Positions 52,213-61,568 of a DNA stretch of 64,000 nt are shown here, piece by piece. Under the pieces are notes generated by a model. The model was not told the origin of the DNA. It worked only from the letters and a program-made list of their open reading frames with translations, and ran no database searches. The stretch is from UBA11612 sp965228575 (GTDB taxonomy: Bacteria; Pseudomonadota; Alphaproteobacteria; Rhodospirillales; Rhodospirillaceae): NCBI GenBank assembly GCA_965228575.1, contig CBDDHW010000070.1, positions 46,952 to 110,951 of the forward strand, read 5' to 3'. Every line of letters begins with the position of its first letter. The stretch's first letter is position 1. The position numbers and the translations under genes are program-made.

Positions 52213-54081
52213 TTAATCGTCTTCCGCCCCTTCACGCCGCGCCATAATTTCATCGAAACGAGGCATCGTCGAGTAGCCCGGGGCATTCACCCCCTTGCCT
52301 TGTAACGCCACCCAAATCGTTTTCATCATAATTTTAAAGTCCAGCGCGAGGTTCATGTTTTCAACGTACCAAACATCAAGCTCGAATTTCTCCTCCCAGG
52401 TCAAAGCATTTCGGCCATTGATCTGTGTCCATCCGGTAAGACCGGGGAGGACATCATGACGGCGCTTTTGCTCGGTTGAATAGTAAGGCAAGTATTCTGG
52501 AAGAAGGGGGCGCGGTCCCACCAAGCTCATGTCACCGCGTAACACGTTAAACAATTCTGGAAGTTCATCCAAAGACGTACGGCGTAAAAACTTGCCGAGA
52601 GGAGTCAATCTTTCGTTGTCAGGCAACGCAGCTCCCGCCGAGTTGACCTCTGTTGTCATAGTGCGGAATTTATAGAGCTTGAAAATTTTACCTTTCAAGC
52701 CTGGCCGATCTTGAGAAAAAATAATCGGTGAGCCCGTTTTAATCTGAATGATGATGCTGAGAGTTATGATTACGGGTAGGAGTATAATGAGAAGTGTCAA
52801 CGAAACGGTAAAATCGATAGCTCGTTTCACGGACAACATGCGCCGTCGTTGAATTGATTCTCGTGGAGCTTCGCTCACAGACGATTCGATCGCGGTTCTG
52901 ACGGTAGTGGCAATGCGGTGCGCACTTAGTCGTCCCGATGCGAGAGCGGCGGCCTGGTCCCGCGCTCGCCTCAAACCATCAGCATCACTGACAAACTCTG
53001 CTATTTCTTGTGCGGCTGACTTGGTGTCCCCCTGTGCTAGGGCGAGTCCTGCGCCGCGGCCGACCACTAAATCACGATAGGGGTTGTTTCCGGGAAAGAT
53101 GACGGGGCGTTCTGCCGCGAGAGCATCAAGGACGTGTCCACAGGGATGCCAAGACGTGTCTTTTTGAACGCGACCAATGACGGCCGTTGCCTGGGCTAGC
53201 ACATTTGCGAGATCAGCGCGGAGCACCGGATCAAGAATTCGAACACAGGTATTTAAAGCTCCGGACCTTTTTGCGTAGGCCTCTAGGGATTTTCGGCCTG
53301 GTCCATCTCCCAGCACTACAAACGTGATCCCGGGCAGCGAGGATTGGAGTTCAATGGTAATATCTACAAGTGTTTCAAGTTCGGTATCTGAGTCCAAACG
53401 TCCCGCGTATACCATGATGGGTCCGCGCGAATCGATTTTGCCGTTTTGATCTGTTCCCCCGGTCGACGCGGCTGAAGATGGAGAAAGCTGATCATCACAT
53501 CCAGCGGGCGCTTCGACAATTTTCGCTTTTTCGATTCCGCGATTAATCAAGTTTTCCTTTAAATTAATGTTCTGAACAATGACGCGCCGTGCGTACGACA
53601 ACGCGCGCCGATAGAGATAGCCTTTAAGGGCAATAGAAATGTGCTGCCATATGGTCGACGCATGCGTGTTTTGTGGCGGACCTTTTCTTGCGTCTATAAG
53701 GAGCGGCGCGCCGCGCAGTTTACAGAAGAGCAATACGACGAGCAGAGTTGAGGTCGACTCATCGGTTGACACCACAGCATCAACATCAGTTGTACGCCAT
53801 AGGCGCCGTAGGAGACCGCGCGCGAATGATCGGTTAGCAAGCGCTGGTACCGGATAACCAAATGGGGTCCGGCCCGTATTTCCTGCTTTGAGAATGTATA
53901 TTTTGCCCGAGGTCTCGGTGTCGGGCGCGCGAGTGAAAAGAGTGATACGAAAATTCGCGCGCGCTATGTCTTCGCATAGCGTCCATGTTCTCGTTGGGCC
54001 AGGCTGTTTGCCGAGGTTAAGAGAGGGATCTAAAACCAACACATGAAGGGGTTGGTCAGTGTCTGATTTTGTAGTGGTCAT
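52213..54081 (-). CDS. GT4 glycosyltransferase fused to a sugar-1-phosphate transferase
   Basis: 622 residues. The N-terminal part, about 10-385, is a GT-B enzyme (LDPSLNLGKQPGPT; VYAGRLDSDTELETLV; GDGPGRKSLEAYAKRSGA). From about 418 a polyprenyl-phosphate sugar transferase (monotopic PGT) domain follows: a KRAIDFTVSL start, one hydrophobic stretch, the catalytic FRTM...DELPELFNV region, DMSLVGPRPLLPEYLPYY and LPGLTGWTQINGR. The PGT part would attach the first sugar-phosphate to undecaprenyl phosphate; the GT4 part could add a second sugar. The combination in one chain suggests coupled first and second steps. Confidence 0.88.
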   Translation of the reverse strand: MTTTKSDTDQPLHVLVLDPSLNLGKQPGPTRTWTLCEDIARANFRITLFTRAPDTETSGKIYILKAGNTGRTPFGYPVPALANRSFARGLLRRLWRTTDVDAVVSTDESTSTLLVVLLFCKLRGAPLLIDARKGPPQNTHASTIWQHISIALKGYLYRRALSYARRVIVQNINLKENLINRGIEKAKIVEAPAGCDDQLSPSSAASTGGTDQNGKIDSRGPIMVYAGRLDSDTELETLVDITIELQSSLPGITFVVLGDGPGRKSLEAYAKRSGALNTCVRILDPVLRADLANVLAQATAVIGRVQKDTSWHPCGHVLDALAAERPVIFPGNNPYRDLVVGRGAGLALAQGDTKSAAQEIAEFVSDADGLRRARDQAAALASGRLSAHRIATTVRTAIESSVSEAPRESIQRRRMLSVKRAIDFTVSLTLLIILLPVIITLSIIIQIKTGSPIIFSQDRPGLKGKIFKLYKFRTMTTEVNSAGAALPDNERLTPLGKFLRRTSLDELPELFNVLRGDMSLVGPRPLLPEYLPYYSTEQKRRHDVLPGLTGWTQINGRNALTWEEKFELDVWYVENMNLALDFKIMMKTIWVALQGKGVNAPGYSTMPRFDEIMARREGAEDD

Positions 54082-54226
54082 GCGCTCTTATACAATCCGA
54101 TGAGCGAGGGAACCATAGGTCTCGTTCAACCGCTGCAGCGCGAGCGCTGTTCACCTCATTTTGAGATCAAAATAGTTTTATTGGTTTAGTATTGTGATGT
54201 GACGCCTAGAATATCTCAACTCGCAG

Positions 54227-55438
54227 CTAACGCGTAGCCTCCGAAATAATCTCGCGGACAGTGGCTGCGATAAACTGTATGTTGTCCTTTGATAAGGTTG
54301 GGTGCACCGGCAACATGATTGAGCGGTCCGCAATGTATTGGGCATTTGGGTGCGGCGGCTGAGATCCCAAGGCGGCTTTAAAAGCTGGCTCTTTGGTTAT
54401 ATCCGGGCATGCTCCGGTGCCGGCTAGAATTTTCTTGGTATTGAGGACTTCACATATTCGGTCTCGAGACCACTTTGTCTTTAAGGCAGCCGGGTCGATA
54501 AAACCATAAAATTTGTAGTAGGCATGATCAACATTTGAGGGTGGTGTTGGAATTGTCACAGCGCCGCATGAAGACAGAGCGTCAGTTAAGATTGCCGCGT
54601 TCGCCCGCCGCGCGCGCGACCATGCCGGTAATTTTTGAAGCTGCAACCGACCAATGGCGGATTGCATTTCGGTAAGCCGCCAGTTTGTTCCAAAGGACGT
54701 GATCAGCCACTTGAACGTCGGTGTGTTGTCAGCCGCTCGAGTAAGCTCGAAATCCTTGCCGTGATCGCGGCGCGACCACATTTTCTTATAAATCTTTTGG
54801 TCGTTGGTAACGACCATTCCACCTTCGCCCCCCGTAGAAATGATTTTATCTTGGCAAAAGGAGAAACAGCCAACATGGCCGAAACCTCCAACGGGCTTGC
54901 CATCAATCATCGCGCCGTGGGCCTGGGCGCAATCTTCGATGATGGCTAGGTCATAATTCTTGGCCAAATCCATAAGGGCTGGCATATCCACAGGCCATCC
55001 GGCCAAGTGCACCGGAATGATAGCTCGCGTTCGGGGTGTCACCGCGTCAGCCGCAGCGTCCAACGATAAATTCTGAGAGGCCGGGTCGATATCGACAACC
55101 ACAGGGGTCGCTCCACGCAAGATAACGGCAGCCGCAGTTGCAATGAATGTTCGCGCAGGAACGATAACCTCGTCGCCAGGTTCAATTCCCAAGCCATAAA
55201 GAGCGAGTTCGAGTGCCGCAGTTCCATTAGCCACGGCTAGTCCGTGAGAGACACCGCAGTATGCGGCGTATTCAGACTCAAACTTTCGACCTTGGTCGCC
55301 GGTCCAATAGTTTACGTGGCCCGCGCGAAGCACATTGGTCGCCGCCTCTATCTCCTCTGGGGCGTAAGACGGCCAGGGTGGCAATTCGTTGTGCGCTACT
55401 TGGCTGCCCTTGGAATTTTCGCTGGCTGGACGGCTCAC
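54227..55438 (-). CDS. DegT/DnrJ/EryC1-family sugar aminotransferase
   Basis: 403-residue PLP enzyme. AVANGTAALELAL, PARTFIATAAAVILRGATPVVVDID, EDCAQAHGAMIDG and the PLP lysine in SFCQDKIISTGGEGG (Lys198) are the family motifs. Such enzymes make amino sugars from nucleotide-linked keto sugars. It lies 145 bp upstream of the GT4-PGT fusion and is probably tied to it; the sugar is not predictable. It carries a putative acetyl-side-chain tail of about 12 residues at the N-terminus with no known motif. Confidence 0.88.
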   Translation of the reverse strand: MSRPASENSKGSQVAHNELPPWPSYAPEEIEAATNVLRAGHVNYWTGDQGRKFESEYAAYCGVSHGLAVANGTAALELALYGLGIEPGDEVIVPARTFIATAAAVILRGATPVVVDIDPASQNLSLDAAADAVTPRTRAIIPVHLAGWPVDMPALMDLAKNYDLAIIEDCAQAHGAMIDGKPVGGFGHVGCFSFCQDKIISTGGEGGMVVTNDQKIYKKMWSRRDHGKDFELTRAADNTPTFKWLITSFGTNWRLTEMQSAIGRLQLQKLPAWSRARRANAAILTDALSSCGAVTIPTPPSNVDHAYYKFYGFIDPAALKTKWSRDRICEVLNTKKILAGTGACPDITKEPAFKAALGSQPPHPNAQYIADRSIMLPVHPTLSKDNIQFIAATVREIISEATR

Positions 55439-55494
55439 TTAATCTCACATTGTGACAGGCAGGTTACTTTATTAAGTGTACAAGTTCTGTATCA

Positions 55495-55515
55495 GTTTTC
55501 GCCATTCACGAAAAC
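55495..55515. promoter_or_regulatory. Inverted repeat GTTTTCG-N7-CGAAAAC
   Basis: A perfect 7-bp dyad lies in the 191-bp space between the aminotransferase gene and the end of the upstream membrane protein gene, 57 bp upstream of the aminotransferase start. No T-run follows on either strand, so an operator is more plausible than a terminator. No assigned regulator. Confidence 0.25.
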
Positions 55516-55629
55516 CTAGCTTGCAAGATTGGGTTTCGGTCACCCATGCTTCCCATTCTAATCGCGCGCCCAACAGTGACATGGCCGCATGTACTTCAGT
55601 CGAAAACGAAGTCAGAGAACAAAGAGAAT

Positions 55630-57294
55630 TTATAGCGCGGGCCGCCGCTCAAAAAGATAAATATTGGACCCTCTATAGGTCGTGCTTGCGACATGATTGA
55701 AGAGCGCGGTAATTCTAATCAATTGATCGCTTTGGTCGATCGCCTGATCTTCTTGAAAAAGAATAAGATCGTATTCACGATTGATCCATCGCCGCATTGT
55801 TGCATCCGTCCACAACGATTCTTCATCAATTGCCGCCTGAACGGCGTCTTGCGCAGCGGGAGACAGGCCGGATTTGAGCTGCTTGTAACTTGAGGCGAGA
55901 TCAATGCTTTGGACAGGCATCGTGTGTCCGGCGAGAAACGCTGCATAGGGAAGGGTCGGAAGTGATGTTTGTCCCAGTCCTTGAACGACCAAAACAGGTT
56001 CATCGGCAGATGTGTGTGAGGCGATCCACTGAGTTAGCGTTTCAATGCGGTCTGACTCAAACGATGCGCGGTCTAGTGAGACGCGCGAAAGCGGGAAGAG
56101 TCTGTATTCGTCTTTAAAAGCGAGTCCAGGAGCAAACGTATTGCCAACGGATACAATAATCGCACAAGTAATCGCTAAGGTGGCTTGAGGAACACCGTTT
56201 TGCCGAGCCCAGTGCGCCATCATTCCCAGCGTAAGGGCCACGGCCAACGCTCCCACAGCAGCAAATTGGGGCACGTATGAATGGACGCATGCACCGCATT
56301 GTCCAAAAGACCCTATGAAATGAGTGGCTGCGAGCCAGAAAAAATAGATTGGCACGATCCAAAGAACACGAAGACCTTTATGTCCAAATCTAAATAGCAG
56401 TAACGCAAAAAGAAGTGTTCCGGCGTACGGCAGCAGGAGTCCATCGATAAGGGCCGTGAGATCGAAATCATTGAAAGCGAAATCCATTGATGGCGGATTC
56501 ACCGTTCCATTGTTGATCAGTGTAAAATTGGGCGTCGACCACCCAAAGCTCTCAAGTGCCGGTGCGAGCCCCGGTAGATGGAGAGCATATTGAAGAAGTC
56601 TTTCAGAAAACGTCAGGACCAGCGCCGCGGATGAGCCTAGCATGGTGACGACCAAGGCGCCGCCATGCAGCCAGCGCTTTTTACCGATCGCAAGTACGTA
56701 AAGCGGAACAATAACTGCTACTGCAAGGATCATGTTCTGACCGTAGAAGAATAACGCAGCACATAGTGCGCCCATGGCAACCGTCGCCCACAATCTTGGG
56801 CGGCCGAGCGCCGTAACAATCAACCAGATCGCTATCAAATGCAGTGTTGAAATCGTCGCAGCGGGGGTGGCTGTCGCGAAGTAATAGGTTGTGGCCGGTG
56901 TTGCTACGAATACAAGAACAGCTGCGGCGGAGACGGTTGTATTTGCAGTCAGTCGCCGGCAAATAGAGAAAAGAAGGAAAGCGCTCACGGCGCCGAGCGC
57001 AATTGACAGTGCGCGTCCCGCGATAAGGTTGGCCCCAACCAATTCCTGCCAGAATCCGAGTTGGTAGAAATAAAGAGGCATGGATCCAGTAACGTCAGCG
57101 TTCGTGTAAGGGCGAACGGTGTCCGTCACGTACCAATATGACTTTATTAGATACGTGATTTCATCGGACCAAGCGTAACCATACTGAAGGGCGTAATACG
57201 TAGAACCGCCGTAAACCGCAGCAGCAAGCAGCCAAAGGAGCACCGCTGGAAACGTCCGTCGAAAATGCGCGTTCTTGTCCTCGACCTTGGCCAT
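55630..57294 (-). CDS. Polytopic membrane protein, GT-C (GT39/PMT-like) glycosyltransferase candidate
   Basis: 554 residues with about eleven hydrophobic helices and a C-terminal soluble domain of about 140 residues. The first loop reads YGYAWSDEITYL, with the Asp-Glu pair typical of polyprenyl-phosphate-sugar-dependent GT-C enzymes. ALSIALGAVSAFLLFSIC resembles ArnT/PMT family. A second DE-type site was not recognised. It may transfer a sugar to a lipid or protein in the periplasm; exact role unknown. It lies upstream of the amino-sugar genes. Confidence 0.65.
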   Translation of the reverse strand: MAKVEDKNAHFRRTFPAVLLWLLAAAVYGGSTYYALQYGYAWSDEITYLIKSYWYVTDTVRPYTNADVTGSMPLYFYQLGFWQELVGANLIAGRALSIALGAVSAFLLFSICRRLTANTTVSAAAVLVFVATPATTYYFATATPAATISTLHLIAIWLIVTALGRPRLWATVAMGALCAALFFYGQNMILAVAVIVPLYVLAIGKKRWLHGGALVVTMLGSSAALVLTFSERLLQYALHLPGLAPALESFGWSTPNFTLINNGTVNPPSMDFAFNDFDLTALIDGLLLPYAGTLLFALLLFRFGHKGLRVLWIVPIYFFWLAATHFIGSFGQCGACVHSYVPQFAAVGALAVALTLGMMAHWARQNGVPQATLAITCAIIVSVGNTFAPGLAFKDEYRLFPLSRVSLDRASFESDRIETLTQWIASHTSADEPVLVVQGLGQTSLPTLPYAAFLAGHTMPVQSIDLASSYKQLKSGLSPAAQDAVQAAIDEESLWTDATMRRWINREYDLILFQEDQAIDQSDQLIRITALFNHVASTTYRGSNIYLFERRPAL

Positions 57295-57506
57295 TATCCC
57301 CCCAAGCTATCTTCCCTATTCACATGTACGCTTTGCGTTATTAGAACAACGCGAGTACTGATATTGGGTCGTGTTGCATCTATGCCCTATTATACTGAGG
57401 CGAGCGCATTCTACCCGGTTCGATGTGTTAGCCAAAGACCCACATCGCGTGATCTCCTATATTACCACGCCTACTTTTTGGCACCAAAACTAGCGCGGTT
57501 AAGTGC

Positions 57507-58499
57507 ATGCCCGTCCCTAAAAATCATGAACAAAGAACGAGCTCTGTGTCATCGCGAGTAGGTCTTGGCGTCTTCGCGGTTACCGTAGGTGTATACGCTT
57601 TTTACGCTTGGTTTCTGATCAGTAATTTACCGTCCATCCCTATCGAAGGCCCATCTATAGGCGAGCATGGGGGAGTAGCATTTTCTACCTTTCGGCGATT
57701 TTTAACCTTTACCTTTGATGTCGATCTTTTTCCAACACGATACTTTTCGTTGGGTTGTGGGCTGGCCGCGATTGCGCTGACGTTTCGCGTGGGCGTGGTC
57801 CTAAGCAAGGACTATGTGGCTGGCGCATTTCTCGCATTTGGGTACATTTTGTTCCCGCCGCTCGTCGCTTTGTTCTCGCTCGCGACGTCGCATGCCTTTA
57901 TCTCCCTCCTTGGCGTTTTGGCAATCGCCGTGATGGTTGAACCGCGCTCACCGCTCGGATTTCACTCTCGCGTAGCAACTGCAGGCGCATCGTTATGTAT
58001 GGCGGTAATTCTTACTGTTAGCGCTCTTCCGTTCACCGACATTGTGAGTGCTGGTAACAATAGCGTTTTTGAGGCTGCGTTTTTTCCCTTTGCCATGCTC
58101 TGGGTTGGCATAAGCTTAAGCATATTTGCGCTCAGGAATCGAAATGTACGAAACCATTTGGGACCACTCGGGATAAAGCTCGTGAGTGCCGCACCGGTGT
58201 TTGGTGTTGTTTTTTGCATCGTTGAATTTTTTGCTGGAGGTCGTTCAAACCAAGAACTCATGAGCGGAGTTGCAAACGTATTCGGGCTTCTGTTGGTGGG
58301 CGTGCTGCCGCTCATTCTCTGGGTTCGCTTCGAGATGCCCAAGGTTCGGTCGGTCGTTGCGTGGATTGCATTTCCCGTGATCATGTATTGTGGATTTTGG
58401 ATGGTGCTGGGACCGATTCAGCGCGAGTCGTTCCCCTATAGCGTCCTACATGTACCGTCAGGCGAAATTTCAGATTCCGCCTCCGAACCTGTGCCGTAA
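57507..58499 (+). CDS. Hypothetical polytopic membrane protein
   Basis: 330 residues with about eight hydrophobic helices and no recognised motif. The start is uncertain: ATG 57507 gives a 21-residue polar leader, while GTG 57549 (VSSRVGLGV) starts closer to the first helix. It is divergent from the GT-C candidate, with a 212-bp gap that shows no feature I can name. It may belong to the envelope-glycan group, but this is by position only. Confidence 0.5.
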   Translation: MPVPKNHEQRTSSVSSRVGLGVFAVTVGVYAFYAWFLISNLPSIPIEGPSIGEHGGVAFSTFRRFLTFTFDVDLFPTRYFSLGCGLAAIALTFRVGVVLSKDYVAGAFLAFGYILFPPLVALFSLATSHAFISLLGVLAIAVMVEPRSPLGFHSRVATAGASLCMAVILTVSALPFTDIVSAGNNSVFEAAFFPFAMLWVGISLSIFALRNRNVRNHLGPLGIKLVSAAPVFGVVFCIVEFFAGGRSNQELMSGVANVFGLLLVGVLPLILWVRFEMPKVRSVVAWIAFPVIMYCGFWMVLGPIQRESFPYSVLHVPSGEISDSASEPVP

Positions 58500-58674
58500 G
58501 GTCACCTCATAAATCATTGAAATTAAACGCCTTATTAATCCCCGGCCGGTATAAACTTTTGTGCCAGGGTATCGGCGGCTGAGCAGTAGACAGGATTTTC
58601 CGAAATGACCATAATATTCCCCGAACACACGGATACGACCATCCGACGTTGGTCGCACGGTTTCGGCGGAAAAA

Positions 58675-58699
58675 CGCGCAACGAGCCATTCGTTGCGCG
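58675..58699. repeat. Perfect 9-bp inverted repeat (CGCGCAACG-N7-CGTTGCGCG)
   Basis: The stem CGCGCAACG (58675-58683) pairs with CGTTGCGCG (58691-58699) around a 7-base loop. It lies 28 bp before the protease start, in the 228-bp space after the hypothetical membrane gene. A short T-rich stretch (GTTTGTGTGT) follows, so it could be a weak terminator for the upstream gene or a leader structure of the protease mRNA. The remaining 58500-58674 shows nothing else I can support. Confidence 0.5.
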
Positions 58700-58727
58700 C
58701 GTTTGTGTGTACTAAGCCAGAATTGCC

Positions 58728-60869
58728 ATGCCGATCCATTTAACATTCAAATATTTCCTGCGTACCGCAGCGCTTTTCTCGGCGATCTTTATCGTCATAG
58801 CGTTGACCACCCCAACGTGGGCCATCACCGAAGATGTTTTGCGGCGTATTCAGGACACTGGATCAGCCAACGTCATCGTAAGGATTAAATCCGATGACGA
58901 TCGCGTTGCGTGGAAAGCAAACCATCCGGCGTGGCGCCAAAAACTTGCTGTCGCATCGGCATTGGAAGACGTGGAGCCCTCTCTTGCCGCCGCGCAACTC
59001 AAAAACGTGCGCACGTTTCGCACACTCCCTTTTTTGTCGGCCTCCATTACTCAAGACCAGTTTATGGCACTGATCGCCGATGACTCGGTTCAGTCAGTTC
59101 ATCTCGTCCAACTGGAACGCCGTGTGCCAGGATCACCAGCAAGCGTTCAGGGTACGGCTTTCGAAAACGTACTTGGCGCGAACGCACTCTTGTCGATTGA
59201 TGTTGCTGACGCGTGGGCCGATGGTCATGAAGGTACAGGTTATGCGGTCGCCGTTATTGATGGCGGATTTAACACCACCCACCCCGCGTTGGTGGGCCGT
59301 GTAATCGGCGCCGCGTGTTTTGGTAGCCATTTTGAAGGGTCGACGGAAAATCAATGTCCGTCTGGGCAGACACCTGAAATTAGTGCGAACGCCGCTTCAA
59401 ATTGCCCGCTTGGGTCTGACCGATGCGACCATGGAACACATGTAGCGTCTTTGGCAGTCGGAAACGATGGTGTGAATTTCGGTGTCGCGCGTGGGGCTCA
59501 GCTTGTTCCGATTGACGTATTCTCACTCGTCACAGATGAAGAGTTTTGCGGCAGCTCTGAGCCGTGTGAGGCCACCGATTCGCTCGCAGTGCTGAATGCC
59601 TTGGATTATGTTAACGAGAACGCGGAAGCTCTCAATATCGCTGCTGTAAATATCAGCGTCGGCGGGTCGACCCGCGATGGCTTTTGCGACGATGATCCTC
59701 GAAAGCCGGTTATTGACATGCTCCGCCAGAAAGGAATCGCGGTCGCGATTTCCGCCGGGAACGAGGGTGTTACGGGTCAAATTACAGCGCCCGCATGCAT
59801 ATCGTCTGCTTTGGCCGTGGGTGCGACAAACGACGGAACATCGGTTGCGAGCTTCTCCAACTTTGCAAATACGCTGGATTTCGTTGCGCCGGGAATTTCA
59901 GTGCGCGGAGCTTCGGCAAATGGAAGTGGGTTTGGATTTAGGGACGGCACGTCTATGGCCGCGCCTCAGGTCGCCGGCGCATGGGCGGTTTTGCGCTCTG
60001 CATTTCCCAATGGCGATTTTGATGAAATGGAGAGCGCGCTTAAAACGACCGGAGTGGCCGTGACTCGGACCGGATCGGGAATCACAGTGCCGAAAATTCG
60101 CGTTGCGCGCGCAATCGATTTTCTAAATGGGCGAGACCGCCGGTCCATAAACAACGTTGTGAGCTCCAATACATCCACACTTGGCGAGTCATTTCTGCGA
60201 TTTTTTAACAGCTCGGACGAGCCCGGTTCAGTTACGGTGACGTTGCGCGACGGCCGATCTGGCGCAACAGTCGCAACATGGGTCAGCCCGGAAATCCCTG
60301 CTCGTGCCTCGCGGCAATTTTCCGCTCAAAAATTGGAATCCGCATCGTCTCTCTCAGCCAATAACGCCTTGAGTGTTGATGAGCGCGTTTACCTCAACCT
60401 TGAAGTCGAAAGCTCGTTTCCCGGATTTCTACAGCATGTCGTTTGGTCGCGTAATTCAGGAGTTTTCGCAAACTTAAGCAGTTGCGACTCAGGTTTCTCT
60501 CAGGATGGAACCCTCGTCCCCAACGTTCATGCGTCGACAATAGGCGGTTATGTTTCGCAATTGCGGATCGTGAATTCGGGAACCACCACAGACCAGGCGA
60601 CCCTTATTTTTTATAACTCCATCACGGGTGAAGACGTTGGCCAATGGACAAGTTCGGCCATATCGAGTGGGGCATCGCTGGAAATTTCGGGGCCAGATCT
60701 TGAGTCGCTAGTGCCTAGCCTGGGCACGGCCGTGTCTGATGGGATGTTGCAGTACAACGTGCGTCTCGAAAACCTTACCGGTTATATGCAACATGTGATG
60801 CGAAATGTTGCTATTGGCGCTCTAATCGACATGAGTCCTAAATGCGACTTGGGCGTCGCTCAGAATTAA
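58728..60869 (+). CDS. Secreted S8 family serine protease (subtilase)
   Basis: 713 residues. A signal peptide (about 1-32) ends near TTPTWA. The subtilase triad is Asp178 (AVIDGGFN), His235 (CDHGTHVA) and Ser409 (GTSMAAPQVAG), with the oxyanion Asn in SAGNEG. Eight cysteines in the catalytic domain (197, 210, 226, 233, 274, 280, 320, 357) could form disulfides. The C-terminus contains two similar domains of about 102 residues (488-589 and 610-711), sharing RFFNSS/RIVNSG and a FLQHVVW/YMQHVM block. It should act outside the cytoplasm. A short region after the signal may be an inhibitor-like prodomain. Confidence 0.93.
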   Translation: MPIHLTFKYFLRTAALFSAIFIVIALTTPTWAITEDVLRRIQDTGSANVIVRIKSDDDRVAWKANHPAWRQKLAVASALEDVEPSLAAAQLKNVRTFRTLPFLSASITQDQFMALIADDSVQSVHLVQLERRVPGSPASVQGTAFENVLGANALLSIDVADAWADGHEGTGYAVAVIDGGFNTTHPALVGRVIGAACFGSHFEGSTENQCPSGQTPEISANAASNCPLGSDRCDHGTHVASLAVGNDGVNFGVARGAQLVPIDVFSLVTDEEFCGSSEPCEATDSLAVLNALDYVNENAEALNIAAVNISVGGSTRDGFCDDDPRKPVIDMLRQKGIAVAISAGNEGVTGQITAPACISSALAVGATNDGTSVASFSNFANTLDFVAPGISVRGASANGSGFGFRDGTSMAAPQVAGAWAVLRSAFPNGDFDEMESALKTTGVAVTRTGSGITVPKIRVARAIDFLNGRDRRSINNVVSSNTSTLGESFLRFFNSSDEPGSVTVTLRDGRSGATVATWVSPEIPARASRQFSAQKLESASSLSANNALSVDERVYLNLEVESSFPGFLQHVVWSRNSGVFANLSSCDSGFSQDGTLVPNVHASTIGGYVSQLRIVNSGTTTDQATLIFYNSITGEDVGQWTSSAISSGASLEISGPDLESLVPSLGTAVSDGMLQYNVRLENLTGYMQHVMRNVAIGALIDMSPKCDLGVAQN

Positions 60870-60923
60870 TGGATAGCTCTGATTGCATCCAAGAGAGAGC
60901 GGGTCGAGATAATCCAGAAGCGT

Positions 60924-61424
60924 TCAACGATGTCGAAATCGTCGGCGTTGCGATCCATGCCTGAACGCCAAAGCCGCGAGCTTTAAAAATTCGTACAGGG
61001 CAAAACCAAGACTCATCCCCATAAATACGTAAATTAGACTTGCTGAATCCAGTGGGATAGCGGGGACAAAATCAGTCCACGTTCCAGCAATGATTGTGGG
61101 GTCAGCGTGTCTTGCGAAAACGAAAGGCCGAGTAAAAATATTGGCGTCTAAAATCATAGAATAGGCATTTTGTAGGTCGGAAACTCGAAAAGCAGCGTCC
61201 GCTTCCAACTCCATGCGAATGGACTCATCCATGGCCATATACCGGGATCCGGTTTGCACGTTCTCTAGATGAGCTCGGGCTTCATCGATGTGTCCTCCCA
61301 GTCTTTGCAGGTACTGAAAGAAAAAAGCCTGCCCCTGGGAAGCAATCATACCTAGCGAGGCAATAACGATTGCTCCTGCAAACATATCCAACTTTCGCCA
61401 AATCCAACTCAACGGTGGCTCCAT
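60924..61424 (-). CDS. Membrane protein, DUF2937-like
   Basis: 166 residues. A first helix (about 14-30) is followed by FFFQYLQRLGGHIDEARAHLENV, which recalls the DUF2937 family (Q-Y-x-Q-R-L-G-G). A middle soluble stretch and a second helix (about 127-150) end in a basic tail (RHGSQRRRFRHR). It is probably an inner-membrane protein with a periplasmic middle part. Function unknown. It is convergent with the protease gene and divergent from queA. Confidence 0.6.
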   Translation of the reverse strand: MEPPLSWIWRKLDMFAGAIVIASLGMIASQGQAFFFQYLQRLGGHIDEARAHLENVQTGSRYMAMDESIRMELEADAAFRVSDLQNAYSMILDANIFTRPFVFARHADPTIIAGTWTDFVPAIPLDSASLIYVFMGMSLGFALYEFLKLAALAFRHGSQRRRFRHR

Positions 61425-61568
61425 AACACTGGAAGTTAAATCGCTAACCTTTGCCTAAACGACCACAATTCGTTAGGTGTTGACTATAGGGCACGGCACC
61501 GAGGCGACAAGCATTGGCGCTGGCATCATGCGATTTTCAATACACTTGAGTTTGGGCGAGTTTACATT

